DNA of 64,000 bases from Hirsutella rhossiliensis (Eukaryota > Ascomycota > Sordariomycetes > Hypocreales > Ophiocordycipitaceae): the NCBI RefSeq assembly GCF_020360975.1, contig NW_025408680.1:682001-746000 (forward strand), in the 5' to 3' direction. The notes under the pieces are model-generated. The model was not told where the DNA came from. It saw only the letters and a program-made list of their open reading frames with translations, and made no database searches. Made by a program: the position numbers and the translations under genes. Every line of letters begins with the position of its first letter. Positions within the stretch are counted from its first letter, which is position 1. Of the stretch, positions 20,323 to 32,043 are shown piece after piece.

Positions 20323-21048
20323 ATGTTTCTCGTCGCCCGAAGCCCAGTCGCTGGACTCATCTTGCCGACAACGGCCGGCTGCTCAAATGCCCGGGCCTTG
20401 GATTACGGCGGCTTGCGAAAGGAGCCTGCTGCTGCCAGCGCGTCCTTTAATGCCTTGCTACAGAGCGAAAGCTTTGATGCTGTGAGTTTGCCTTTCTTCC
20501 ATTGCCACCTTTCGCCTTCTTCCTTTACTGACAGCTTGTCGCGTCTCCAGATTAAACGAAATGTCGACAAGCTTGCCGACCTGACCGACCAGTTCCCCGG
20601 CTACCAGGGCGTCGCCTCGATCCTCGTCAGCGAGGAAGAGCTGGACGCCGTGTCCAAGCTTTCGGGCGATATTATGATGAGCCTCGACAAGATTGCACTG
20701 CTACGCGAGCAGCGTCCCGACGTGGTCAAGACACATACTCGCGCCCAGTCACCTTCATCTTCATCAGACGACGAACACCCCAGGGCGAAGCGGGTACGTC
20801 GCCTCCCCATCCAGCCTCTTTACACTTGACCAGGGAGCTTACCACCATCCACCCCCCAGCAGACACATGTACAAACGCACATGGCCAAGCCCACCTGCCG
20901 TCGCTGCGGAGCCGTGAGCACTCCCAAGTGGCGAGCCGGGCCCGCGGGCCTGCGCACCCTCTGCAACGTCTGCGGCCTGGTGCACTCCAAGCGGGCCCAG
21001 AGGGCGGCGGGCAAGGCCTCTGCAAGGTCGCGCAGGGTCGGGCCGTGA
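20323..21048 (+). CDS. small GATA-type zinc-finger protein
   Basis: Exons 20323-20481, 20551-20793 and 20860-21048, all phase 0, encode 196 residues. The C-terminal finger is C-x2-C-x18-C-x2-C (Cys 147, 150, 169, 172), reading CRRCGAVSTPKWRAGPAGLR then TLCNVCGL. That is a GATA finger with the TPxWRxGPxGxxTLCNxCG signature. The 18-residue loop puts it in the loop class also seen in many plant and some fungal GATA proteins rather than the 17-residue AreA type. A basic stretch (VHSKRAQRAAGKASARSRRV) follows. Upstream is a helical region (IKRNVDKLADLTDQFPGYQG and EEELDAVSKLSGDIM), likely for dimerisation, then a Ser-rich acidic linker. The start is uncertain because the first exon has no conserved residues. 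The third-exon acceptor is AG-CAG, so one Gln may be absent. A transcription factor by family. The target is unknown. Confidence 0.82.
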
Positions 21049-21522
21049 GGCGTCTCCCTCGCCGGCAGTACACGTTCGTCGTCGACTATTTCATTCAGCA
21101 TTCGGAGTTAGGCATGGTTCAAGGCGCGCTACTATATACCCAAAGAAGCGAGGTGGCCCTTTTTTTGCTTATTCCTGTTTGGCGCAAGGTGTTTCATCTG
21201 CTTGGAGACATGACAGTGATTTAATGAATACAAAAGTCATTGTTCACATGGGCTCAGAGAGCAGTTTGAGCCATCATATCGCCCGGCATTGCATTATCGA
21301 GGCAGTTGCTGGTTTCCTTTGTCGACGTTATGCTCGTGTTCACTACCCCTGAGATATGTGTGTTACTCCTGAGATCCTTCAAGAGCGCATTGCAGTGATG
21401 AGTGGGCCATAGCCACGCTATTCATGCGCCCTTCTGGCAGTGCTCACCCTGTCAAGCCCGTCAACCCTTGCCGTCACCGGCCTGATCCCACAGTGGCAAT
21501 TTCCTCCAGTCTTCAGGCTCTC
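21049..21522. other. intergenic region
   Basis: About 470 bp between the GATA gene and the 3' end of a decayed - strand gene. I see nothing notable. Confidence 0.6.
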
Positions 21523-22719
21523 TCACCCAGATGGTCCCTCGAATGGAGCGTCCGTCCTGTATTCCCAAATCTCGTGGCCAGTATGGACGCGCCGGTAGCC
21601 GAGAAAGCCTTCGGCGAGCTGGAAGAGAAATGGGAGCGACTGTCGCGCATCCACGCCTTGGTCGTTCTCGTTGGCTGTGACGCGGACCTTGATGTCGTCA
21701 AAATGAAGGGCTTTCATGGCAGGAGACACCTCAAGAAAGGGGGGTGCCTGAAAGGAGGGTATCAGCCGCGTGTCTCTTGCTACAGTGTCTTCCGGGCTAC
21801 TACTCACGGCTCGAGTTTTCTCGTCACATATGAATTTCCGCAGACACGTGAGGATGCAGACGACCGAGTCTGCGTGGTTGCCCTCAATGGTTATCCCCCC
21901 TTTGGAGACGCCCGTGCCCAACTCGTCGCCCCAAAAGATGCGCAGGTGGTAGGGCGGGTTGAAAGCACCTGTGACCTCGGCTACCCGGGTCAGTCTTCTT
22001 GCTCGAGGGCCAGGGTCCCCGTTGCCGCTGTTGCACGAGTCGCCCTCTAGGCCGAGCGCCGGATCGATGTCGACAGTGGCGAGGGCTTGGACTCGAAAGA
22101 GTTCTTCAAGGTGCGACTCGTAGTGAAAGCGGTGCGATTTGGACACCGACAGGACGACTGCCTGGCGCTCTAGGTGCACTGTGGGCAGTCTGATGTCGCC
22201 GGCCTGCGGAGGAGACGGTCGAGAACGTTAGCGGCCAAGAAGACATATATGCCTCCTTCATGTATGTATGAGTGGTCCCGCCGCGGACGGGGTCCTTGAC
22301 TTACTTGCACCCGGAGCTCGAAAGTAAGCTGCCCGGCAACAGCCACGATGCGCAGCAGCTGATTCCAAACATGGGCTTGCGGGTTGGTTTCGGGGAGTCT
22401 CAAGAGCTTGGTCAGGGCGATGCAGCATTCTGCCAGACACACGTTGACCGGGCCAACGGCGGCGGCAGGGGAGCCATAGGTCTGCGCCAGCGCATGCAGA
22501 ATGCCTGACTAGTCGGGCTGGACCTTGACGGCGAGCTTGGAGACGACGCCTAGTTCTTTGAACAGGCCCTTGTTCAGTCCATGCTCATCGCCCCAGTACT
22601 CCTCGAGGGCCTCGGACGCTTCTTGGGGCCTGCAGTGAACATGTCAGTATGTGTTTGGACCGACGCTCGGTCGTGATGGAGACTTCGAGCGCAAGGACGT
22701 ACAGGGATGCTCCGGACAT
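21523..22719 (-). pseudogene. spliced gene of unknown function with one in-frame stop (likely pseudogene)
   Basis: Three exons read on the - strand: 22719-22703, 22629-22305 and 22203-21523. Both introns have proper ends (GTACGT..GCAG, 73 nt; GTAAGT..GCAG, 101 nt) and phases agree (2, then 0). The reading runs MSGASLPQEASEALEEYWGD, GLFKELGVVSKLAVKVQPD, then a TAG at 22511-22509. It continues in the same frame as SGILHALAQTYGSPAAAVGP and CLAECCIALTKLLRLPETNP, and across intron 2 from QLTFELRVQ to AGDIRLPTVHLERQAVVL. A total of 341 codons including the stop. A stop inside an otherwise clean spliced frame suggests recent inactivation; a CAG-to-TAG change is one possible cause. Intron retention around the stop is unlikely, as no spacing of GT/AG near it exceeds about 40 nt. 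I do not recognise the family. Confidence 0.5.
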
Positions 22720-25325
22720 GGTCTCGCGAGGCCAACTTGCACTCCAACGCTTCGAAAGGCCGAGATGTTAGGAGCTGAGATGAATGCGAGCTGGAGCTCA
22801 ATGTTTTGGCGGTCAGAGACTGGTGCGCGTTTCCAAGATGAAGGCAGGAGCTTGCTGGCTTTCAGTAGAGGCGACCGAGCACTTCTTGAACACGCGTTGA
22901 AGGCCAAGGCGAAGGCAGGTTTGGGTGTTTCGGGCGAGCGTAGTCGGACTCCGGCATCTCGTGCTCTAGTGTAACCTCTCTCGCTTCACGCCCAGGACTG
23001 AGGAGCTTGATGCTCCGAGCTGCCATGCCTGGGTAGCCGGGTGCGTGCTGCCGTCGGCTGCGTTGCTGCATGGAAGCCTGGATAGCTGATTGTAGACAAC
23101 TCCTTTATCGAGAGGTGGGGAGGAAGAGCGAAATATGAAGACGGCCTACAAATTGAAGGCAGAGCAGAGAAGGACTCTAACGTTCAGTCCCTGTTGCAAT
23201 GCTGTGTATGTAATTACAGTGTTTACTATCACGGCTGCATCTCGCCCTCAACGTCCGACATGGAGGACTTACAAGCTTCACCAGCCAGAGCTTCTGCCGG
23301 GACCCGAGTTTCCATCAACGGCATGCTGCAGCAACGTCCGGAAGAGACATCTGGGTACTGCAGGCGTATACTCGCACAAGCTTGGAAGTACATTAAACAA
23401 TTAGTCTGCAGAGCTCTACAAATCGTTGGTCCCTTCCACTCTTCATACAATCACGACGACCATTGGAGTATAGGCGTACTTGCACAAAGGCAAAGAGTCA
23501 GAGACCGAACGTACGTGACTGTCCAGTTTGTTACAGGGATAGCGCACGCCTCCCTGGTGCTGGAGCCGTTCCTTGGAACAATCGCAGGCGGCAGCCACAG
23601 GTCTAGCCAAACCCTGGTTGACTACTCCTTCTCTCACTTCATCGAAAGGAGCCACAGGCTTATCAGAAGGAGCCACAGGTTCGTGTTTGTATCATTTCAG
23701 TAAAAATTCCACCTGCTACAAATACCGTTCCACCGGCATCAGTTGTGGCTGCTAGATGAGCTTTATATCAAGTGCCATTATGGGATGCTGTTTCTGCTTT
23801 CGGGCACGATGCACGCGCGAGGCCCGCCACGGCTCTAAACTATTCGCCCAATTCTATCGAAGCCTTTCTTGGTCCTCCTCCGACTGAGCATGTATCGACT
23901 TGGTAGCGTGCGCGCAAGTTAACTGGCTTTCATCCAGGGGCTCACAGCGTCAATATAGAACGCTGCTTGTGCGTCATATCAATCAGTCTCTCCTTGAAGG
24001 CTTCGCATGTCAGGCTCTTTGGGAAATGCCGTTCTCCCCTACACCGGCTCGAGATCAGTGCAAACGTGGTGGAACAGTCGTCTATATACCTCTTCCCATA
24101 GATGACAATTGAACTCGACACGCATATACCAGGTTTCACATGAAGATTAGAATCAAGGAATATATACTTTGTAGAGTCATTTCCACAAGAGCACGGCCGT
24201 GGAATGCGTCAACATGCCAACCTCGTCGAGTCAAGTCCAAGACGAGGTCAGTTCCACTCCCAGAGGGCCACAGGGGACGCGGATACAAGTTTGCGACGCT
24301 CGAGAGACAGCGCAAGTTTTTGGGAAAGCCAAAATGTGCCGTGCCATCAGAGGCTTCGCCTAACTCTGACGCTGAGGAGCGACAGCTGCGCGGCTGTAGC
24401 CATGATTGGCCTACGTCTTCTCCTCCGCGGTCAAGCCCCCCGGCTCGCGACTTGTGAAAACCCCTGTTTGTCGGCGACATGTTTCGACGGTGTCGAGGCT
24501 GGAATGTCAATGGAGCGAGCCGCATTGGCAAAGGTCAACGTTCCCCGATAAAAGTCAATGTCTTGCCCCCGTACGAGATGAGATTGGCGATCATCTTGTA
24601 TCACTGTATTTTCCCGATTGAGTTTTCCGACGGGCAGTTTTTGCATTGCAGAGTCGTGTCCTTCCGGAGACGAGACCTATATACTCGGGCGGTTCTATCC
24701 CGTCAAGCCGCTCCAAGTCGGCCTTGAGTCTTGACTTCACGTCGGCAATATGGCCGGCTTCCCCTGCTTACATGGAAGACCGAAGCATATAACACGCCAC
24801 GCCGCTACGTGATGACATCATGAGCTCGTTACGTGCAGATATTGCCTGACATTTGCAGCTACATGTACGAATCCTCCAGCTCCGCAGCATCGAGACATGT
24901 GTATGTCGTCAAGGCAGGGGAGCGTTTGTATCAGTTGCCGCATGCGTTCGAGCTGGCTCCCTGTTAGCCACCTGCCATGGACAAGATCTCGGTGTAATTA
25001 ATCTCCCCTCCCCCCTTCATGTTCTTGTTCTGCCTCGAGTGTCTCGGAACGAGTCGTGCCCTCTTCCGCACTCCACTTGGGATATTATGCCATTGGCTCC
25101 CGTCGAGGGCGAGCTACAAAGTTACCGGTAGGTCCCACAGACGTATTCTGGCATAAGAACGGGCGAGGGTTCTTTTGCTCGTATTTAGGTAATAGTATTG
25201 GCCTTGATTGGAGGCCAAGCCCTGCCTTTTGCTCTAGTCTATGTTGTGTATCTGCAAGTCTAAATTAATGCTCATTAGACATATCTACAACTCGTAACGT
25301 CGTGGCGCCGCCTCGGGTAGCTGCT
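22720..25325. other. intergenic region of 2.6 kb
   Basis: No convincing gene is seen. Two adjacent copies of AAGGAGCCACAGG lie at about 23645-23680. Short frames on both strands have random composition. The end of the region contains the 3' flank of the multicopper oxidase. Confidence 0.55.
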
Positions 25326-27320
25326 CTACCTGGCCTGCGTCGAATTTGTCGTGGTGAAGTAGTGATTAACATTAGGATACCGATCAGAGTTCCCGTAGGC
25401 ATCCCCCTGGTAGCTGAGGTAGGCTGCCGCGTTGGGTGCCGCCGGGAACTTGCGCCTGATTTCCCGCTCGTCGCCAAATACCCAGACCGTGTTCATGCCC
25501 ATGGCGGCGTGCTGCGCAATGTGGCAGTGCATCATCCATGCGCCGATGTTGTCCTCGGTCACCCTGACTCTCCAGGCTCGCCAGCCGGCCGTCGTCTTCG
25601 GCACGCCCTTGGTGGTGTAGCGGTACAGGAGAGTCGTGTCTCGGCGAGCTGGGGTGAAGTCTTCAAAGCGCCTTTCGTTCTCCTCCGCGTTGTAGGTCCC
25701 GTTGCCCGAGCCCAGGTCCCAGGCGTGCTCGCCGTGGATGTGCATCGGGTGGACGTCATAGTTGCCCGTGATGCCTCCGTTGTTCTGCCACACAATGTCC
25801 AGCACCTCGCCGACTCTGGCGGGAAAGGTCTTGCTGTGGGGGTCAAAGCCGCCGTGGTCGAGGGCGAGCCGATAGTCGGGCGCATTCCTGGACCCCGTGT
25901 AAATGTCGACGAGATAGGGGACCTGGTTGGCCGCCGCTTGAACGTCCTCTTTCCAGGCGAACCCGTTTTGCCTGCAAGTTCTCAAATTAGTCGAGTCAAC
26001 AAGCGTATGAGGAATGCGAGGACCACTTACACCCACACCAAGCTGCCGTTGAGCTTGCCGTCGACGTACTCGCCGCTGGTGAGCATCTGGTTGACCTGGA
26101 TGGTGACTGTGCGCGTCACCTCCCCGAGCCGAGGGAACTTGCGGCGCGTCTCTTCCAGCTTGGGCTGCAGTTTGTACTCGAGGTAGTCGCTCGTCGTCTG
26201 CGGCAGCTCGACCGGCGGCTCCTCCGGCAGCGACGCGACCGAGGCCTCCGGCTGCTCGCACAGGGACATGCGATACCTGAGCAGGGCATATCCCTTGATG
26301 CTCTCCGGGCGCTCGCGGCTCTCGTACCGGACCCAGAACTCGGTTTTGCCCGCCTCCTCAATCTCCTTGGCCGACTTGGTCCGCAGCCGGTAGCTGAAAC
26401 GCTGCCCGGGTGCGACCTGCATGTGGTCGACGGGCACGGGCTCGGTGTATGCGCCATCCGCCTCAACCACCTCGAGCCTCGAGTCCTCGAGCCTCGAGTC
26501 CTCGAGCCTCGAGTGGTCCTCGATGCCCATCTTTACCACGGAGAGGGCCGTGGAGCCAATGACGCGCAGCCGGTACAACTTGTCGGGCTCAACCTCGATG
26601 ACGTGGGGTTCGCATGATCTGTCCGTTGCATTGTCGAACCCAGACTTGCCGCTTTGGCCCTGGACCAGCACGGCCTGGGGCTCTCCCGACCACTTGAAGG
26701 GATCTGCCAGCAGTCCAGCCTCAATGGTGTGGTCCTCGGCGGCGTAGTAGTCGCCCAGCATGAGGATCACATCTTTGCCATACTCCTTCTCGGCCTTCGT
26801 GGGGTCCTGCTCCTCGACGATCAGAGCGCCGTGAGCCGTCAACAGCTGGAACCCTACGTGCGAGTGGTAAAAGTACGTTCCGGCGTCGCCAATGTCTGGC
26901 CTGATCTCATAGTCGAAGAAGTAGCCAGGGGCAATGGGCCACTGGCTAACCAAGGGCGTCCCATCCGAGAATGGGGCTGTCTTTTGGGCGAGGCCATGCC
27001 AATGCTGCTTCATGTCAGCATTGCTTGATGCCGAGTATAAAGGTTCAAAATTACGAGCGGGAACAACGTACCATGGTGAGGTTTTGCTCCAGCATGCGGT
27101 TATACACACGGATCCATGTTGTCTGTCCCTCTGTCAGGTACAGAGGGGGGCCCGGGGAGGTGCCATTGACAGTGACCGAGTGTCTGCTCTCGCAGTTTAT
27201 TGTGATGTCGTCCTCACTGGCCACGAGCACGTAGTCGGGCTGAAACTTGTGGTCATGACACTGGAGCTCGGCTCGCACCCCGAGCAGGAGCAAAGACAGG
27301 GCCGCAGCTGCTCTGAGCAT
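25326..27320 (-). CDS. secreted multicopper oxidase (laccase/ascorbate-oxidase type)
   Basis: Exons 27320-27072, 27004-26031 and 25971-25326 (introns of 67 and 59 nt, phases 0 and 2) encode 622 residues. The N-terminus MLRAAAALSLLLLGVRAE is a signal peptide. All four copper-ligand blocks are present: HWHG (84-87), HSH (130-132), HPMHIHGE (from 482), and HCHIAQHAAMGM (556-567). The last contains the type-1 His/Cys and an axial Met. Such enzymes oxidise phenols or other small reductants and reduce O2 to water. The SPGPPLYLTEGQTTWIRVYN and QNLTMHWHGL context resembles fungal ascorbate-oxidase-like and pigment (Abr1-type) oxidases more than classical laccases. No transmembrane tail is seen, so it is not a Fet3-type iron oxidase. 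N-glycosylation sequons are frequent (NGT, NLT, NGS). A 15-bp minisatellite inside exon 2 adds SRLED repeats. The exon-2 acceptor is AAG-CAG, so one Gln may be optional. Confidence 0.9.
26471..26515 (-). repeat. in-frame 15-bp minisatellite in the multicopper oxidase gene
   Basis: Three near-perfect tandem copies of CTCGAGCCTCGAGTC (+ strand) translate on the - strand to three SRLE(D) units between the conserved GIEDH and VVEADG segments. The period is five codons, so copy-number change keeps the frame. Each unit also carries two CTCGAG sites. Confidence 0.9.
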
Positions 27321-30300
27321 CTTGATTGGTGGTTGGTTGCGGCTGAATCTGGTCAGGGTAGCAGACCAAACTTCACCAAGAAGCGGAGTTGGATAGTCGA
27401 GAGCAGCGTGAGGGTGTCGTGCGGATGGCCCCCTTCTCCCTGTTCCCAATAGGCCGTCCCCCGTCTCTATAAGTAAACGGATGGGAGGCTAGCTGCTGAA
27501 CGGGAGTCAACATGCCAGGGCCTGTCCTGGCCCTGCCGGATCAAAGCCATGTGTTCAGCGAGCGGCATGGGTACACCAGATGAACGGCTTCCAGAATGCA
27601 TTGGCAAAGGTGCCAAGCAACTCTGGTCGTCTCACAATTGTGGGAATTCCCCATCTTGATGTCACCAAGCATCCAGTAGCCGGCATATCTGCAGAGACCA
27701 GAGCCAGCCCGTCTGGCCGCCTTTTGCTTGGCTGAGGGAGAAGAGTGTGGGGTTGGGTGAGAGAAGGCTCCCATGAATGGAGGGGGGATCTGCATGAACC
27801 GTCCCCTTGATCGTTTCCCGCGCTTATACGGCTATCCATATCTTGACCGAACCTGTCCTAGAGCCATGTGAATCATCAAATAGGCAAATTACCGTGGTTC
27901 CTGCGCGGGCTCCAGTCCGTTGGCATATCTTCCAGAGCCAGCTGAACCCCCCCTTCATCACGAGCCCCTAATCTCGCAAGCCTCTCTCCAACACTTGCAT
28001 ATGCATCTCGACTAAGATCTGATAGGGCAACATCATGCCTTTGTTTGCAACTGCAACATACGTTAGCCTTGCAGATGAACGCTGCGGGCCGTTGAGCCGA
28101 ACGAGCTTCTATGGGCACTTGTCTGTTCCGGATGCAACAATCCATGGCCCCGCGCATCATCCCAGTGGTCCAGGTGACTCAAACCTGCATTGCATGTACG
28201 CAGCCTGAACTCCTTCTCTGCGGCTTTTGAAGTCTTGAGTAGATCGTCTACATTGCCCCTAACGGGAATGGCTTCAATGTCAATCCTGCCTGCCCCCTCC
28301 CTTCTCAATTAGAGTCAAGTGATAAACGTTGGGCTGACTTACAATATGGACACTAAGACGGGGGGATGGAAGCCTTGCCGCGCGTGATGGGGAAATCATC
28401 AAAACTCCAGTCGCGATTATAACTCCAGCCTCTTGGTAAGACACGGTAACTTAATTGCGCTGAAACAAGACCGTGTTCTTCTTCCCCCGGTTATCCCGCT
28501 AATACAAGCCGACAGGGGGTTATGGTTTATCCCACTCCTCTCTATCTATCTCTTCGTTTGGAATAGCCTTGGCGCAGATACGCGTCTTGGGGAAGCATGG
28601 AGCGTCGGTCCTGGGATGACCCATCGGCAGCAACAGTCCACCGAGGAGCCTCCAATTTCACCTACGCGTACTAAGAGGCGAAACTATGCTCTGAAGCCCA
28701 TGGCGCCTGGGCAAGGTATTCCTACCAAATAAACTCTACCGTAAGAACTCACAAGATTCGAGCGGGAGCCTCATCAATAAGTGGGTGCTAAGCGATCTGT
28801 CCTCCTATGGATTCTATCGTTGGATGCCCCCGCCACTGTCGATTGCTAAGTCTGCCCGAATCTTGTGAGTTCTTACGGTATTCCGCTGCCGAGGAGCGCA
28901 CGGAGCCGAGTAGAGAGGCCGCGGGATCCAGTCTGGTCGCCGAATGACCCGGCATTCATCCCGCCGACATGAATCAGGCGCCGGCAGGTTGCCGCCGATA
29001 GCAGCATGCCGACGGTGCATGCAGGCCATTGCCGTCCAGTCAGTGGATTGCGTCAACCTGCCGCTCCGCTCGCGCCTCGCCCTCTTTACAAGTCTTCGAT
29101 GCCAGTGCATGCATGTAACCTACCAAGCTTGAGACTCGAGTGAGGCCACATGGCAACCGCACATGTCGCTGGCGACTCGGCCGAGCAGAGACAGTTGGGA
29201 CAAAGAGGCGTGCGTATATGGCGCATGAACGAACATGTTCGGTGTGCGCACGCATGCATAAAGCGACTGGACTCTGGCGATGTGGAGGATACGGCGAACA
29301 GACCACGTTCGCCCGGTGCGGGTGCGCTCCTTTGCGGTTAAGGGGTAAAGAGATCTCAGGGCCAGGCGAGGTCTTGAGAGAGACAGAATCGGACAAAACG
29401 AACATCACATGAGCGACGGCAAACCCTCGTTCCGTTGATGAGCGGAAGTAGCATCTCGGACCTGATACCTGTAGGGAAATTATCACTCGCTCAACCTCGA
29501 GGCAATGAGAGCACATAAAGCGACATAAATACGTCGATACGACCGTGATGGCACCCCGATGGCCGGCCCACTCTTGCGAGTCGGTTCAAGGCCACGGGAG
29601 TTGTCCTCGTGGAATCGGCCTCGAACCGGCCGTCAACTTCACGTCTTGGCGAACTGCCACATCAAACAAGCATCAGTGGCCTGTGCAAGAAACAGAGTCT
29701 CAATGCCAGAGCGTCACCACAGATGACACGGAAGCTTCACGCCAGCGGCGAACATGGCGCCCACACACTCCCGGGCCGTACCAGGCGCATCCCGGGTTAC
29801 GAGGGCGAGAGTGGCAATGGTAACCTCTTTTTCTGGGTCCGTTCCTGAAGGCTCCCAGAGCCGTCGGCTAAGATAAGATGGCTTTGTGCTTGTACGTGAC
29901 TCACGGCTGCGCTGGAACCGCCAGAACGTCTGGAGAAGGCCCAAGAGCGCACAGACTTGCAAGACCAGGACAAAGGCACTCACTTATAGCGGCGCGCCCT
30001 GCGGTCCGCCAGCGAACAGAGGCGACGGCCTTTAATGAAACAAGGGGGTGGTGTAACTTATGCCGATGCAGCAAGTGGCGGTACGGACGCCGGGCTTCGT
30101 GCCCGCAATTCTTCAACGCCAAGCTCCCAGAGAGAGGGGAAGAGTGGAGGAGAAGAGTGTGTGTGCTGGCTGCGACCAGGCGTGCTTCAGGGCGAAACCG
30201 AGTCCGCGAGCCCCGAACAACTGCCCCCTCTATCCGTCCGTTTTGCTTTCATCACCGGAGAGCCGCGGCGGACCGACGACGACGATCAGGCACTTTGCCT

Positions 30301-30729
30301 CCTCCCCCCCCGGGGCATATAGATGGGATATTAAGGCTGTGCCCCCCCCCTCGTCTGGTAACCCTCCTCTACCAGCCCGATTTTCCTCCTTTGTGCATGA
30401 ATGCCTAGACCGAGATCCCGACCTCTCCCTCACCATTCGCCGGCGTCACCCCAACTCGCCGTGATTTGTTGGTAGCCTACTCGACGGGATATCCCTGCGT
30501 GCCACGGCGGCTTGATCGACTTCCGCGACTCCGCCTTCTGTAGCAGCTGGGGGTGCGGACGGACGTGTACGATTCAATCACCCTCTTACATATAGACGGG
30601 ATGCTGTCGTCGCTCGCTATCCCGCACTCTCGTCCCTTTCCCCTATACACAACATTGATGTAGCTTTTCGGTTTCCTCGCGGCTCATCAGGCACTCGGCA
30701 GCTGGTGCTCGGACATTGGAATCGGCGTC
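27321..30729. other. intergenic region of 3.4 kb with a MITE
   Basis: Contains the promoter of the multicopper oxidase (27321 onward), a 144-bp inverted-repeat element at 28737-28880 (separate entry), and the promoter of the GPCR gene. A poly-C run lies near 30306. No protein-coding gene is convincing on either strand. Confidence 0.55.
28737..28880. mobile_element. MITE-like element, 22-bp perfect terminal inverted repeats, TA flanks
   Basis: The left arm starts TACCGTAAGAACTCACAAG at 28737 and ends ..ATTCG at 28760. The right arm 28857-28880 is its exact reverse complement (24 of 24). If the outer TA on each side is a target-site duplication, the terminal repeat is 22 bp and the element 140 bp. 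Short length, no coding capacity, perfect terminal repeats and a TA duplication are the hallmarks of non-autonomous Tc1/mariner (Fot1/pogo)-type elements. Perfect arm identity suggests recent movement or recent conversion. I see no second copy in this window. Confidence 0.7.
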
Positions 30730-32043
30730 ATGGCCTCTTCCAACAGTATCGACCTGGCCATCGCGGTGCCGACATTCATCGGCTCGCTCCTGTCCGTTGT
30801 GGCAACCGCGGTGGCCATCTCGCTGCACATAGTCAACCCCCCCAAGCGGCATTTCCGCCATGCCCTCATCATCAACCTCCTGGCGGCTGGTAAGAGGATC
30901 CTCATCTTACTTACCCCCATCTTTCATGATCAGCTCGTTGATGTTGTGTCGTGGGACAGACTTCATCAACAGCCTCAACAACACCGTGTCCGGCGCCATT
31001 TCGCTGGCCAAGGGGCACAAGGATGGAGGCGACGTCATCGACTCGGCTTGCATAGCCAACGCCTGGATAGGCCAGTTCTCGGTCCAGGCCGTCGACTTCA
31101 ACATCCTCATCATTTCCATCATCGTGCTCTACACCGTCATCAACAACCGACTCGTCGCCGAATCATCGACCAAGGCCACCATCATCATCTGCCTTGCCGC
31201 TTGGATACCCGGCCTTATTACCAGTAAGCTGCTCCATCGAAAGGGAAACGCGTGTGGTTCCGCTCACTCACGCGCTCGAATAAAGGTTTCATTGGTCTCG
31301 GCACGGGAGCGTATGGACATGTGAGCGGAAACTGGTGCTGGATCAAGTCCGAGTTTCTTGGGCTTCGCTATGGGCTCACTCACGGATGGCGCATTGCCAT
31401 CTTTGTGGCCACCATTGGCATCTACACCTACATCTACATACACCTGAAGCGCATGTTTGGCCGCTTCCGGGTCAGTGATCCCTCGACCGGTAACACCATG
31501 TCCAGGGACCGAACATTTATCGACCACGCCGCCGAGAACTCGGACACGCAGCACATTCTGGTCCAAAGCTCCTTTGCCGTCTCGCATGAGCTCGATGAGC
31601 GACTGCCGAGGACGGACTCGGTCCACGAAGACATCCCCCTCGAAACGGCGCCGACGGGAAAGACGACGTTTTGGTCCGTGTCGGCCGACGACAGCTCGTC
31701 CCAGGCACAACCAGGCAGCATCAACAAGCCGGCGCAAGTCAAGATCGCCCCCAACCAGCCAGACCAGGACCGGCCGGCCTCCAAAATGCCGGCCCCGCCG
31801 AATCTCAAGAAGATGTTGATGATGAATGGCTATCCCATCGCCTATATCTTGCTGTGGCTCCCCGGGATGATCAACCGCTTGACCGAGTCAGTCGGCACTT
31901 CGCCGCGCTGGCTGCAGGCTCTGCAGTGCTCGACGCAATTCATTGGATTCGTCAATGCATTCACCTACGGCTTCAGTGAGCATCTGCGGCGAGTCTCCCG
32001 GCGATGGAGGAAACGAAACGGGTTTACCCGCACAAGAGGGTGA
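30730..32043 (+). CDS. G-protein-coupled receptor, Git3 / cAMP-receptor-like class
   Basis: Exons 30730-30889, 30960-31223 and 31286-32043 (both introns phase 1) encode 393 residues. Helix 1 is AVPTFIGSLLSVVATAVAIS, helix 2 begins HALIINLLAA, helix 3 is in exon 2 (VDFNILIISIIVLYTVINN), helix 4 is ATIIICLAAWIPGLI, and helix 5 follows GNWCWIK (WRIAIFVATIGIYTYIYIHL). A third intracellular loop of about 130 polar residues precedes helices 6 and 7 (MMNGYPIAYILLWLPGMINR and FIGFVNAFTYGF). The WCWI before helix 5 and the NGYPIAYxLLWxPG block of helix 6 match the fungal class with a Git3 C-terminal domain, related to Dictyostelium cAMP receptors. These act upstream of G-alpha and cAMP signalling in nutrient sensing. 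The ligand is not predictable. The tail is short and basic. Confidence 0.85.

Noticed and set aside
25302..26186. 294-codon open frame on the + strand opposite the multicopper oxidase
   Set aside because: Crosses the oxidase exon 2/3 region including an intron and has no domain. The copper ligands on the - strand settle the matter.
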